Of a stretch of 64,000 nt of DNA, positions 8,491 through 15,547 are shown piece after piece. The position numbers were made by a program, and so were the translations under genes. The DNA is taken from the NCBI RefSeq assembly GCF_003185915.1, contig NZ_QHLZ01000003.1, positions 46,394 to 110,393 on the forward strand. The letters run 5' to 3'. The notes under the pieces were generated by a model, which had not been told where the DNA came from, did no database searches, and saw nothing but the letters and a program-made list of their open reading frames with translations. The DNA is from Arthrobacter psychrochitiniphilus. Lineage in GTDB: Bacteria > Actinomycetota > Actinomycetes > Actinomycetales > Micrococcaceae. The number at the start of each line of letters is the position of its first letter. The stretch's first letter is position 1.

Positions 8491-9031
8491 CCGCGGCAGC
8501 CTTACGGCGGCCGGTGAAGAACGCCCAGGCGATGGTCAGGGCGCCGAGGACGGCCAGGACGAGCGCCTCGCCGGGGAAGTCGAGCACGCGCAGTACGATG
8601 GCGGCGGCCAGATAGGGCAGTGCCGCCCAGCTGAGTGGCGCGAACTTGAGCCGGACGCCCCACGCCAGGAACATGAGCGCGAAGTACAGGCTTAGTTCAA
8701 AGCGGACCGAGAATTCCACGAAGAAGAACACCACACCCACAATGGCAAGGGCCCCGGCAGCCGCCGTGGTTTGGCGGCGCGCCTCCGTCTTGGGCGTGAA
8801 CTTGAGCGAGAGCCAGAGCAGTACGGCGCAGATGGCCGGGATCATCGGGGTCAGGAAGAACACGGGCGCGCTGATGGTGGCGGGGTCACCGGAACCGAGC
8901 AGGAGCAGCAAAGCCGAAAGCAGTGCGCCGAGTCCGGCCACCATGAAGACCCGCCCGTTTACCAGCGGTGCCTCCTGAGCGGCGATGGCGGACTGGTCGG
9001 GAAGAGGTGCGGCTGCGGGGGAAGACGTCAT
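8477..9031 (-). CDS. Hypothetical multi-pass membrane protein
   Basis: 184 residues with about five to six hydrophobic helices after a 25-residue Ala/Pro-rich leader. Examples are MVAGLGALLSALLLLLG, FLTPMIPAICAVLLWLSL and GALAIVGVVFFFVEFSV. I recognise no family. It converges on the paaG-like gene with a 14-bp overlap at the 3' ends. Codon use is ordinary for the window. Function unknown. Confidence 0.7.
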   Translation of the reverse strand: MTSSPAAAPLPDQSAIAAQEAPLVNGRVFMVAGLGALLSALLLLLGSGDPATISAPVFFLTPMIPAICAVLLWLSLKFTPKTEARRQTTAAAGALAIVGVVFFFVEFSVRFELSLYFALMFLAWGVRLKFAPLSWAALPYLAAAIVLRVLDFPGEALVLAVLGALTIAWAFFTGRRKAAAVTAP

Positions 9032-9098
9032 GGTTCAATCGTCGCAGGTAAAAGCCGAGGCTGAGTTCAGCCGGGCACGGCCCTAAAAGCGGTCCCTT

Positions 9099-9414
9099 CT
9101 AGGAGACGGCGACCTTCACCACTTCTGTGACTTTTTCTCAACTGCCGGGCTCCACGTTTTCAGTGCCTAGGACACAGGCTAGATCTCCCCGCCATCGAGG
9201 CGTGCCGCGTCCTCGAACTCGGCGGTCGGGTAGCGGGTGTTAAACTGCCCGAATTCTTGACGCAGAAAATGACCTTGCCGTTGCTGTTCGCATAGGCTGG
9301 CATGCCGTACTAGGTCTTCGGCAGCAGCCCCGGAGCATTTTCAGACACGATCAGGCGAACGCGTTCTGCGAGCACACGGTCGTCGGTGCTGAAGCTAGTG
9401 AATTTCTCGTTCAT
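9099..9414 (-). pseudogene. Decayed DUF1801 (iron chaperone-like) gene
   Basis: Starting at an ATG at 9414, the translation reads MNEKFTSFSTDD, then AERVRLIVSENAPGLLPKT, a TAG stop where the family has Trp, and YGMPAYANSNGKVIFCVKN. After a frameshift it continues QFNTRYPTAEFEDAARLDGGEI, a second TAG in place of Trp, PVS, a third TAG, ALKTWSPAVEK, a second frameshift, and VTEVVKVAVS ending in TAG at 9099. This follows the DUF1801 fold from end to end, so the gene is full-length but broken by three stops and two frameshifts. Its first 20 bp overlap the end of the recombinase gene. Confidence 0.85.
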
Positions 9415-10000
9415 GTATGGCTGCCCTTGTGCGACCGCGTTCAATGGCCCGGTAGACAGTGGAGCGACCGATGGAGAACAGCTCGGCTATTTCGCCCATG
9501 GTGTGTTCACCGGCAGCGTGCAGTTCTAGGAGGTGTAATTCTTGTTTGATGGAGAGCTTTGGTTGTTTCCCGCGGAGGCGGCCCTTGGCCTTGGCGATTT
9601 TCATTCCTTCGCGAGTACGCATGCTGATCAGGTCGGCTTCGAACTCAGAGATCATGGCCAACACGTTGAAAAGTAGTTTGCCCATTGGATCGGTAGGGTC
9701 GTGGACAGAGCCACCGATGTTGAGTTTGATTTCACGGCTGGCGAGGTCGTCGGCTATTTCGTGGGCGTCGCGGACGGAACGGGCAAGGCGGTCTAGCTTG
9801 GTCACGACGAAGGTATCCCCGCCGCGACATGCTGCCAAGGCTTCGCGGAGCCCGGCGCGGTTCTTGTTCCTGCCGGTAAAGCCGCGATCAACGTAGATTC
9901 GTTCACTGCCAACACCAAGGGCAGCAAGTGCATCACGCTGCGCGGTGAGGTCTTGTTCTTCCGTGGACACGCGTGCGTAACCGATCAGTAGTTTAGACAT
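9395..10000 (-). CDS. Serine recombinase / resolvase, Tn3-resolvase and DNA-invertase family
   Basis: 201 residues from ATG 10000; a start eight codons upstream is possible. The catalytic domain has the nucleophile Ser in IGYARVSTEEQDL at residues 5-17, TKLDRLARSVRD with the arginine pair, and FNVLAMISEFEADLI before the long E helix. A DNA-binding helix-turn-helix closes the protein (MGEIAELFSIGRSTVYRAI). Length and domains match small Tn3-type resolvases. No transposase or recognisable res site is seen beside it. The last codons run into the start of the DUF1801 pseudogene, as if the element had joined the gene there. Confidence 0.88.
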   Translation of the reverse strand: MSKLLIGYARVSTEEQDLTAQRDALAALGVGSERIYVDRGFTGRNKNRAGLREALAACRGGDTFVVTKLDRLARSVRDAHEIADDLASREIKLNIGGSVHDPTDPMGKLLFNVLAMISEFEADLISMRTREGMKIAKAKGRLRGKQPKLSIKQELHLLELHAAGEHTMGEIAELFSIGRSTVYRAIERGRTRAAIHEREIH

Positions 10001-10299
10001 ACGACTTAGTGTGCCATATAGCACCCCTTCACCGGTCGGGTGGTCGGACGGGTGTTACGGGACGTTGTCGGGGTGAATTTCACAATGATGCAGGTCAGGG
10101 GCCTGTGCGCCCGGTGGAGGACCGGCTTGTGGGACGGTTGGCCGACATCCTTTGACAGACAGTCTTTGCGGGGACCCAAGCTGTTGTGACGTTAAGGAAG
10201 CCATGTTCCGGATTCCTCAACTGGTGGTGTTATATGCTCGAAGAGCGATTCGTTCATTAACGCCACCGAGCAGGTGGTACTGGAAAGCTGGGGGTTCAA
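10001..10299. other. Non-coding stretch beside the recombinase
   Basis: No convincing gene. It is upstream of the recombinase and could hold its crossover site, but I cannot define one. GGGGACCC at about 10168 followed by ACGTTAAG at about 10189 recalls the ends of Tn3-family inverted repeats but is too short and unpaired. Confidence 0.4.
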
Positions 10300-10467
10300 A
10301 TGTATGGTTTTGGTGTCATGGGCGGCCTTTTTATCGGCCTCTACTCATTGGTTCTCGTCGTTATCGCAGTACTTGTCATCTGGGTCTTGATCCTGGCCGT
10401 TACTTTTCTGCGACTCCGGATTGCGGAGATTAGGGGCACCACGGGGTCTGCAAGCCGAAGCGAATAG
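10300..10467 (+). CDS. Small single-pass membrane protein, 55 residues
   Basis: ATG at 10300 to TAG at 10465-10467. The protein starts MYGFGVMGGLFIGLYSLVLV and continues with a further strongly hydrophobic run to about residue 37, followed by a basic patch (RLRIAEIR) and a short polar tail. This is one long transmembrane segment with a positive cytoplasmic end. GGGGG lies 5 nt before the ATG. The clean composition argues for a real gene, but I know no family. It lies in the accessory patch between the recombinase and the toxin-antitoxin pair. Confidence 0.5.
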   Translation: MYGFGVMGGLFIGLYSLVLVVIAVLVIWVLILAVTFLRLRIAEIRGTTGSASRSE

Positions 10468-10674
10468 TCTCAGTATCGCCATGCCGGCTTCGGTGGCGCT
10501 TGAACCCAGATGGATATCTGTCATCCGTACAAGGTTCCCTTGCGGGTGAGCATCGTCTATTCCAGACTGCCCAGACAGTGCTCGGATCCCACATCGATTC
10601 TCCTCAGCACCTAGTCCAGCGAAGAATTCAGACGGTGCACATTCCACAAGATTCCTGCACCCTGTATGTATAGC

Positions 10675-10998
10675 TCAGTGCCTTAATGATGGCTCGCATA
10701 AGGGCTCAACCAGTGCCTGACGAGAACGCTGACGAGACTTCACCAAGATGACCACGAACACTGCGGCCAAGACATCAGCGACCAGCACCATGAGCAAGGA
10801 AGCATGCGACGCCATCCACATAAGATCCGCATTAGGAAGCATCTGGGATGGATCGAAACCATTAGTCGTCTCCATCCGATTAATAGCCGCACCATCCGCG
10901 ATCTGCCAGAGAGCGAAAAACAGCGAGACCGCGATATTAAGGCCCAGCAGCGTCAGACCACTGAGAATTCCTAGAGCCTTCTTGGTACCTTTTGACAT
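10675..10998 (-). CDS. Hypothetical two-helix membrane protein
   Basis: 107 residues from ATG 10998, which has AAGGA 6 nt upstream; the ATG two codons earlier is too close to it. Two hydrophobic helices, LGILSGLTLLGLNIAVSLFF near the N-terminus and ASLLMVLVADVLAAVFVVIL near residue 75, are separated by a polar extracellular-type loop. The C-terminus is basic then polar. No family recognised. Base composition is lower in GC than the flanking core genes. Confidence 0.6.
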   Translation of the reverse strand: MSKGTKKALGILSGLTLLGLNIAVSLFFALWQIADGAAINRMETTNGFDPSQMLPNADLMWMASHASLLMVLVADVLAAVFVVILVKSRQRSRQALVEPLCEPSLRH

Positions 10999-11303
10999 TT
11001 GCATTCCTTCTCAGAACCGTTCGAATGCCGCCTAGGAGCCACGTGCGGTCACATCTGAGTCCATGCCCCAGTATTCCTTGTTTGGAGCCTGCAAGAGTGC
11101 AGCGAAATGAGCCAGATGGACCTGTCTGTGGTCTGATGCTTATTTCCCTTTGACTCCGGGGCGTTTCCTCTGCTCGATTGCGCTTCGCAGCCGAGGCTGA
11201 GCCTCTATGGGTAGATGCATCACTGTGCTCGATATCGTCTCGCTCCGGGTTCCTTCAGTGGGTATCCCGATCAGCGTGATTTTTCTTTCAAGGAACTCAT
11301 TTG
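10999..11303. other. Gap of about 300 bp without a gene
   Basis: No open frame with protein-like composition on either strand and no strong hairpin. It presumably holds the promoters of the small membrane protein (minus) and the antitoxin (plus), but I cannot place a clear -35/-10 pair. Confidence 0.5.
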
Positions 11304-11543
11304 ATGTACATTTTGACTATATCCACAGTCAGCGTCGCAGACGCACGCAACCACTTTTCAGACGTCATTGATCGCTCGAAGACCGAAGCGGTGTTTATCG
11401 AGCGTCGCGGTCACCGCGCCGCAGTGGTTGTCAGTCCTGAGCGCTACGAGCAGATGCTTGAAGCTCTGGAAGAAGCCGAAGATATCGCCGCGTTCGACGA
11501 GGCGATGGCCGAGGAGGCCCCAATATCCCTTGGGCTCAGGTGA
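11304..11543 (+). CDS. Phd/YefM-type antitoxin with a probable C-terminal frameshift
   Basis: 79 residues as read. The N-terminal DNA-binding domain is typical: STVSVADARNHFSDVIDRS, then VFIERRGHRAAVVVSPERYE. AAGGAA lies 8 nt before ATG 11304. The end is odd: the frame stops after APISLGLR at 11543, but the +2 frame from about 11520 reads NIPWAQVKADLGWV and stops at 11564-11566. That is the usual YefM tail, and its stop overlaps the toxin ATG. One base lost in the GGCCCC run at 11517-11522 explains this. The altered tail is the toxin-binding part, so neutralisation may be impaired unless this is a sequencing error or ribosomal frameshifting occurs. Confidence 0.8.
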   Translation: MYILTISTVSVADARNHFSDVIDRSKTEAVFIERRGHRAAVVVSPERYEQMLEALEEAEDIAAFDEAMAEEAPISLGLR

Positions 11544-11562
11544 AAGCCGATCTGGGCTGGGT

Positions 11563-11820
11563 ATGACCTACCAAGTCGAGTTGCGTCCGGCCGAAGTTCG
11601 CGCGTTGAAGCAAATTGATCATCAGGATCGCGACCGCATTCGCGGAGCGATCGCGCTCCTCGGTGAGGATCCACGGCCACCAAGCGCCAAAGCCCTCCAA
11701 GGACGTCCCGGTCTGGGAGTTCGCATTGGGGACTACCGGATCGTCTACTTGGTTAACGACAACCTCCTCGTTGTCGCAGTCATCACACTCGGGCATCGCT
11801 GTAACGTCTACGAACGCTGA
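11563..11820 (+). CDS. RelE/ParE superfamily toxin
   Basis: 85 residues, normal for RelE-type toxins, which in the family cut mRNA on the ribosome. The pattern is VELRPAEVRALKQIDHQDRDRI, then GRPGLGVRIGDYRIVYLVNDN and a final VAVITLGHRCNVYER, with the conserved Arg and Tyr residues of the RelE fold intact. It starts 19 bp after the antitoxin stop as read, or overlaps it by ATGA if the antitoxin frameshift is repaired. The frame is open further upstream, but that only reads through the antitoxin. Confidence 0.88.
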   Translation: MTYQVELRPAEVRALKQIDHQDRDRIRGAIALLGEDPRPPSAKALQGRPGLGVRIGDYRIVYLVNDNLLVVAVITLGHRCNVYER

Positions 11821-11959
11821 CGGCCCGCCGACGAATCCGCTTTTGGTAACCTCCTGTGTGCCTTAGACGTTCCCCATAGGGACAGTGCTCCGAGGGGGTC
11901 CTGAAAGTTCGGACGGCGTCTTGACTGCGAAAACCCACCCCCACGGCTGGGTGGGAATA

Positions 11960-12520
11960 CCCGCGCACCGTGCCGCTGTTCATGAGTACAGTGGCGGCAT
12001 CAGCCATGGCGGTCGGGGTGACCCGTTGCATCCACGGGTCGTAAGAAATACGGGCCACACCCAGTCCCCGCCCAATCCCGGCCGCGAGTGCCTTCGCCAT
12101 GGTTTTGTCCAGACCAAGATGCGCTTGGCCCCCACCTCAAGCCAGGCGCGGCCACGTTCGACGGCGGCCTCCAGCAATTCGCGCGGTTCCCGGTCCGCGC
12201 CGCGAAGGTAAGCGTCGGCGCTGGCGTTGAAGACAAAGTCGATGCCCTCCGTGTCGCCGGCGTCATCCGCTGCTTTCATGCGCGCAACCGACTGGTTTAG
12301 CGGCAGCAGGTGGTTCCCGATGGTGCCCCGACGCAGATAGCATTGCGGATGTGCTCGCCGTCCTCGTAACCGTAGACTGCTGCAATCGAGTGGCTGGCGT
12401 TGCCAGCACCATGGTGCTGGCAAGTTCGGCAATGACCGTGGCGTTGACCGCATCCCACACATTGGCCAATTGCAGGATGCTCGAGACATGGCGGAGACGG
12501 AGAAACTCGGTGGTTTCCAT
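11960..12520 (-). pseudogene. Decayed isocitrate lyase/PEP mutase family gene
   Basis: Parts of one protein are found in order but in different minus-strand frames. From ATG 12520: METTEFLRLRH, LQLANVWDAVNATVIAEL. After a shift near 12410: ASHSIAAVYGYEDGEHIRNA. After a shift near 12320: SVARMKAADDAGDTEGIDFVFNASADAYL and LLEAAVERGRAWLEVGAKRI. After a shift near 12090: AAGIGRGLGVARISYDPWMQR and TAMADAATVLMN. The LANVWDA start, the NAS/TDAYL strand and the GV.RIS end are those of PEP mutase-like proteins. At least three frameshifts rule out one product. The two overlapping minus-strand ORFs here are fragments, not genes. Boundaries are approximate. Confidence 0.82.
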
Positions 12521-12587
12521 GTCATCAGCGTAGCTTCGGCGCGCCGGTTCCAACAGGCCTGACCCTCCAGCGGAGCGGAAATTTAGC

Positions 12588-13040
12588 TCACCGTGTGTCC
12601 AAGTCCTCAAAAATCAGGAAGGTCTGAGTGTCCAGCACGCTTGCCATCGATTGCAACCGGTTAAAAATTACCCGCCGTAGTCCCTGATTGTCCTCGGCCC
12701 GGACCAACAGGATCACGTCAAAATCGCCACCCACCAGCGCAATGTGTTCCACCTCTGGAATGGCTCGCAGTTCCTCACGCAATTCACGCCAGGAGTGCTG
12801 GCTGACCTTCAATGTCACATACGCAGAGGATTTCAACCCCGCCTTCACCGGGTCCACCACGGCCGTGAATTTTCTGAGCACCCCTGTAGAAGTTAGTCGG
12901 GAAATTCGGGCGTAGGCATGGGCGCGGGAGATGTGCACGTTCTGAGCCACTGCGCTCACAGACATCCTTCCATCAAGGGTTAGCTCGGCCATGATCCGCC
13001 GGTCCACCTCATCCAGCGGGACGGGGGTGTGCTCTGCCAT
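12588..13040 (-). CDS. Lrp/AsnC family regulator (probable bkd regulator)
   Basis: 150 residues from ATG 13040, which has GGGAG 6 nt upstream; an in-frame start at 13094 is less likely. The N-terminal helix-turn-helix (LDEVDRRIMAEL, then SVSAVAQNVHISRAHAYARISRL) is followed by the RAM ligand domain (FTAVVDPVKAGLKSSAYVTL, EHIALVGGDFDVILLV). It is divergent from the branched-chain dehydrogenase operon at 13299. This BkdR-like arrangement suggests control by branched-chain amino acids; the effector is inferred. Confidence 0.88.
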   Translation of the reverse strand: MAEHTPVPLDEVDRRIMAELTLDGRMSVSAVAQNVHISRAHAYARISRLTSTGVLRKFTAVVDPVKAGLKSSAYVTLKVSQHSWRELREELRAIPEVEHIALVGGDFDVILLVRAEDNQGLRRVIFNRLQSMASVLDTQTFLIFEDLDTR

Positions 13041-13298
13041 GACTCTCCCAAGGGTGCCGGTGACGTTCTGCGACGAGACAACTTGGATGGGCACCGCGCC
13101 TCACCACTAGTTGTGTCTTCCAGACTATGGAGATGGTGAGAAAAATTCCAGAGTTTTCCCGATTCCTGGATACAAAGCGGTGAAAAATCCATACTTAGCA
13201 GAACGGAACATCTTTAGAGCTACATACCGCTGGATGAGGCTGTGAGGCAGTGCCCAACGTGGCACGCCCGCCATTGCTTGGAAGAAAGTGGGCGTTCA
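13041..13298. promoter_or_regulatory. Divergent regulatory region between Lrp-type regulator and bkd operon
   Basis: 258 bp between two divergent starts. At about 13139-13159 it holds AAAAATTCCAGAGTTTTCC, an A-tract/T-tract flanked dyad-like sequence of the kind Lrp proteins often bind. Further A/T-rich turns (GGTGAAAAATCC) follow at about one- to two-turn spacing. The binding role is inferred. Confidence 0.35.
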
Positions 13299-14480
13299 AT
13301 GACGAACCATCCGGAATTTCTAGAGCACCCGGGAAACGCGGCACTGCTCGCCGGACACCAGGGCGAATATCTGCTGCCATCCGCCACCGCAGTGCAGTTC
13401 ATCTCCGCTGAAGGCACCGCAATCACCACTGATAAATACAAGGAATGCTACGTATTTCCGGCTCCTGAAATCCTGCTGGAAGGGTACGGGGAATTGGTGC
13501 TGGGCCGGCGGATCAATGAGCAAGCCAGCGCGTTGGTTCGGCAGGGGCGGATGGCAGTGTATCCGTCGTCGTACGGGCAAGAAGCGTGCCAGGTGGCGGC
13601 ATTTATGACACTGCACCGCAGTGACTGGCTGTTCGCAACGTATAGGGACACGGTGGCCGTGATGGGACGCGGCGTAAAACCCATGGAGGCCTTCGAATCG
13701 CTGCGCGGGGACTGGCATAGCGGATTCGACCCGCACCAATACAACGCTGCACTGCCCACCACCCCGCTGGCAACGCAGTTATTGCATGCCGTCGGGGTTG
13801 CGCACGCGGCCAAACTGCGTGGTGAGGACACCGTGGTGCTGGCCCTGTGCGGAGACGGTGCCACGAGTGAGGGCGATTTTCATGAGGCCCTGAACTTCGC
13901 GGCTGTCTTCCACATACCCGTCGTGTTTCTCGTGCAAAACAACCAGTACGCCATTTCCGTTCCGCTCATTCACCAATCGGTGGCGCCCTCGCTGGCCCAC
14001 AAGGCGATTGGCTACGGCATGCCGGGGGAGCGTGTGGATGGAAATGATCTGGCCGCACTGCTCGCTGTCTTGGGCAGCGCCGTTGAACGGGCCCGCAATG
14101 GCGGCGGGCCGGCGCTCGTGGAGGCGCACACCTACCGGATGGAATCGCACACAAATGCCGATGACGCCACCCGTTACCGCAGTGCCGAGGAGGTGGCTCA
14201 GTGGGTGCCCAAGGATCCGCTGGTGCGGCTGAAAAAGTACCTGGTCCACGCCGGAGTGTTGGGTTCCGCCGACGCCGAACGTTTCGCCGTGGCCGCTGAA
14301 GCTCTCGCGAAGACGCTCCGTGACGGACTCAATGAACGCACCGAGGCGGACCCGCAGGACATGTTCCGCTTCGTCTACAGCGAGCCGACCCCGCAGCTTC
14401 GCGAGCAAAGCAGGATGCTCGCAGCGGAACTGGCCGCCGCCGGTGTGGCTCAGACCTCAGTAGATGGAGACTTGCCATGA
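13299..14480 (+). CDS. bkdA: Branched-chain 2-oxoacid dehydrogenase E1 alpha
   Basis: 393 residues from ATG 13299, preceded by GGAAGAAAG. With E1 beta it forms the thiamine diphosphate decarboxylase of the complex that turns branched-chain 2-oxoacids into acyl-CoA. The TPP motif is complete: GDGATSEGDFHEALNFA, then NNQYAISVP. YPSSYGQEACQVA and the EAHTYRMESHTNADD loop, with the phosphorylation-loop-like segment, are family features. The stop overlaps the E1 beta start (ATGA). The substrate class is assigned from the Lrp neighbour and sequence style; pyruvate is less likely. Confidence 0.88.
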   Translation: MTNHPEFLEHPGNAALLAGHQGEYLLPSATAVQFISAEGTAITTDKYKECYVFPAPEILLEGYGELVLGRRINEQASALVRQGRMAVYPSSYGQEACQVAAFMTLHRSDWLFATYRDTVAVMGRGVKPMEAFESLRGDWHSGFDPHQYNAALPTTPLATQLLHAVGVAHAAKLRGEDTVVLALCGDGATSEGDFHEALNFAAVFHIPVVFLVQNNQYAISVPLIHQSVAPSLAHKAIGYGMPGERVDGNDLAALLAVLGSAVERARNGGGPALVEAHTYRMESHTNADDATRYRSAEEVAQWVPKDPLVRLKKYLVHAGVLGSADAERFAVAAEALAKTLRDGLNERTEADPQDMFRFVYSEPTPQLREQSRMLAAELAAAGVAQTSVDGDLP

Positions 14481-15547
14481 CTGCCGCACCAGTTCTGAAT
14501 CCGCTGGAACTGACGGGGATCCAGGAACTCACGTTTGCCAAGGCGCTCACCCTGGCCCTGCACGATGCCATGGCGGCGGATCCCGCCGTCGTCGTTTTCG
14601 GCGAAGATGTGGGCACGCTTGGCGGAGTGTTCCGTGTGACAGAAGGGCTAACCGCCACATTTGGTTCGGAGCGCTGCTTTGACACTCCATTGGCCGAATC
14701 AGGGATTGTCGGTATGGCCACGGGGATGGCGATCAACGGCATACGCCCCGTTGTAGAGATGCAATTCGATGCCTTCGCCTACCCCGCGTTCGAGCAAATC
14801 GTCAGCCACGTCGCCAAGATGGGAAACCGCACGCGCGGACACGTCCGCCTGCCTTTGGTCATCCGTATCCCCTACGGTGGTGGCATTGGCGGGGTGGAGC
14901 ACCACTGCGATTCCTCCGAAGGCTACTACGCTCACACTCCGGGGCTGACAGTGCTGACGCCGTCGAACGTGCAAGACGCCTACGTCCTGTTGAGCGATGC
15001 CATCGCCAGCCCGGACCCCGTGGTGTTCATGGAACCGAAGAAGCTGTACTTTTCCAAGGCCACGGTTGACCTGGACGCCCTGCGCGCCCGGTATGCCTCC
15101 TCGGGAGAGCGTGGAGGGGCCCGTACCGTGCCGTCCAGCATCGGGCAGGCGGCGATTGTCCGGGAGGGTTCCGATGCAACGCTTATTGCCTACGGTCCGT
15201 CCGTGGCTCCGGCGCTCGCCGCCGCCGCCACTGCGGCTGAAGAAGGCAGATCGCTGCAGGTGGTGGATGTGCGCTCCCTTGTCCCGTTCGACGACGAAAC
15301 CATCAGTGCCGCCGTCAGATCCACCGGGCGCGTGGTGGTCATTGCAGAGGCTTCCGGTTTTGCCTCGATGGCTTCTGAAATTGCCGCCCGCGTTCAGGAA
15401 CGCTGTTTCCATTCGCTCGCGGCGCCCGTACTGCGTGTGACAGGTTTCGATGTGCCATACCCGGCACCAAAATTGGAAAAATACTACCTTCCGGGGGTCG
15501 ATAGGATCTTGGATGCCGTGGACCGGCTGCAATGGGGGCAATCATGA
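14477..15547 (+). CDS. bkdB: Branched-chain 2-oxoacid dehydrogenase E1 beta
   Basis: 356 residues. It is the transketolase-like beta subunit paired with the preceding gene. Recognisable segments are TFAKALTLALHDAM, VFGEDVGTLGGVFRVTEGL, RCFDTPLAESGIVGMATGMA, and MQFDAFAYPAFEQIVSH. The C-terminal domain has VVDVRSLVPFDDETI and GFDVPYPAPKLEKYYLP. It overlaps both neighbours by 4 bp (ATGA), so the three subunits are coupled. Confidence 0.92.
   Translation: MTAAPVLNPLELTGIQELTFAKALTLALHDAMAADPAVVVFGEDVGTLGGVFRVTEGLTATFGSERCFDTPLAESGIVGMATGMAINGIRPVVEMQFDAFAYPAFEQIVSHVAKMGNRTRGHVRLPLVIRIPYGGGIGGVEHHCDSSEGYYAHTPGLTVLTPSNVQDAYVLLSDAIASPDPVVFMEPKKLYFSKATVDLDALRARYASSGERGGARTVPSSIGQAAIVREGSDATLIAYGPSVAPALAAAATAAEEGRSLQVVDVRSLVPFDDETISAAVRSTGRVVVIAEASGFASMASEIAARVQERCFHSLAAPVLRVTGFDVPYPAPKLEKYYLPGVDRILDAVDRLQWGQS

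Noticed and set aside
10168..10196. Resemblance to a Tn3-type inverted repeat end (GGGG...ACGTTAAG)
   Set aside because: Too short for a 38-bp repeat, no partner copy and no transposase in the window.
10152..10433. 93-residue open frame beside the recombinase
   Set aside because: Trp/Arg-rich composition of random type; the small membrane protein in another frame at 10300-10467 is more credible.
12000..12525. 181-residue minus-strand ORF as one gene
   Set aside because: Only its middle part matches the PEP-mutase fold; the rest is in other frames, so it is a pseudogene fragment.
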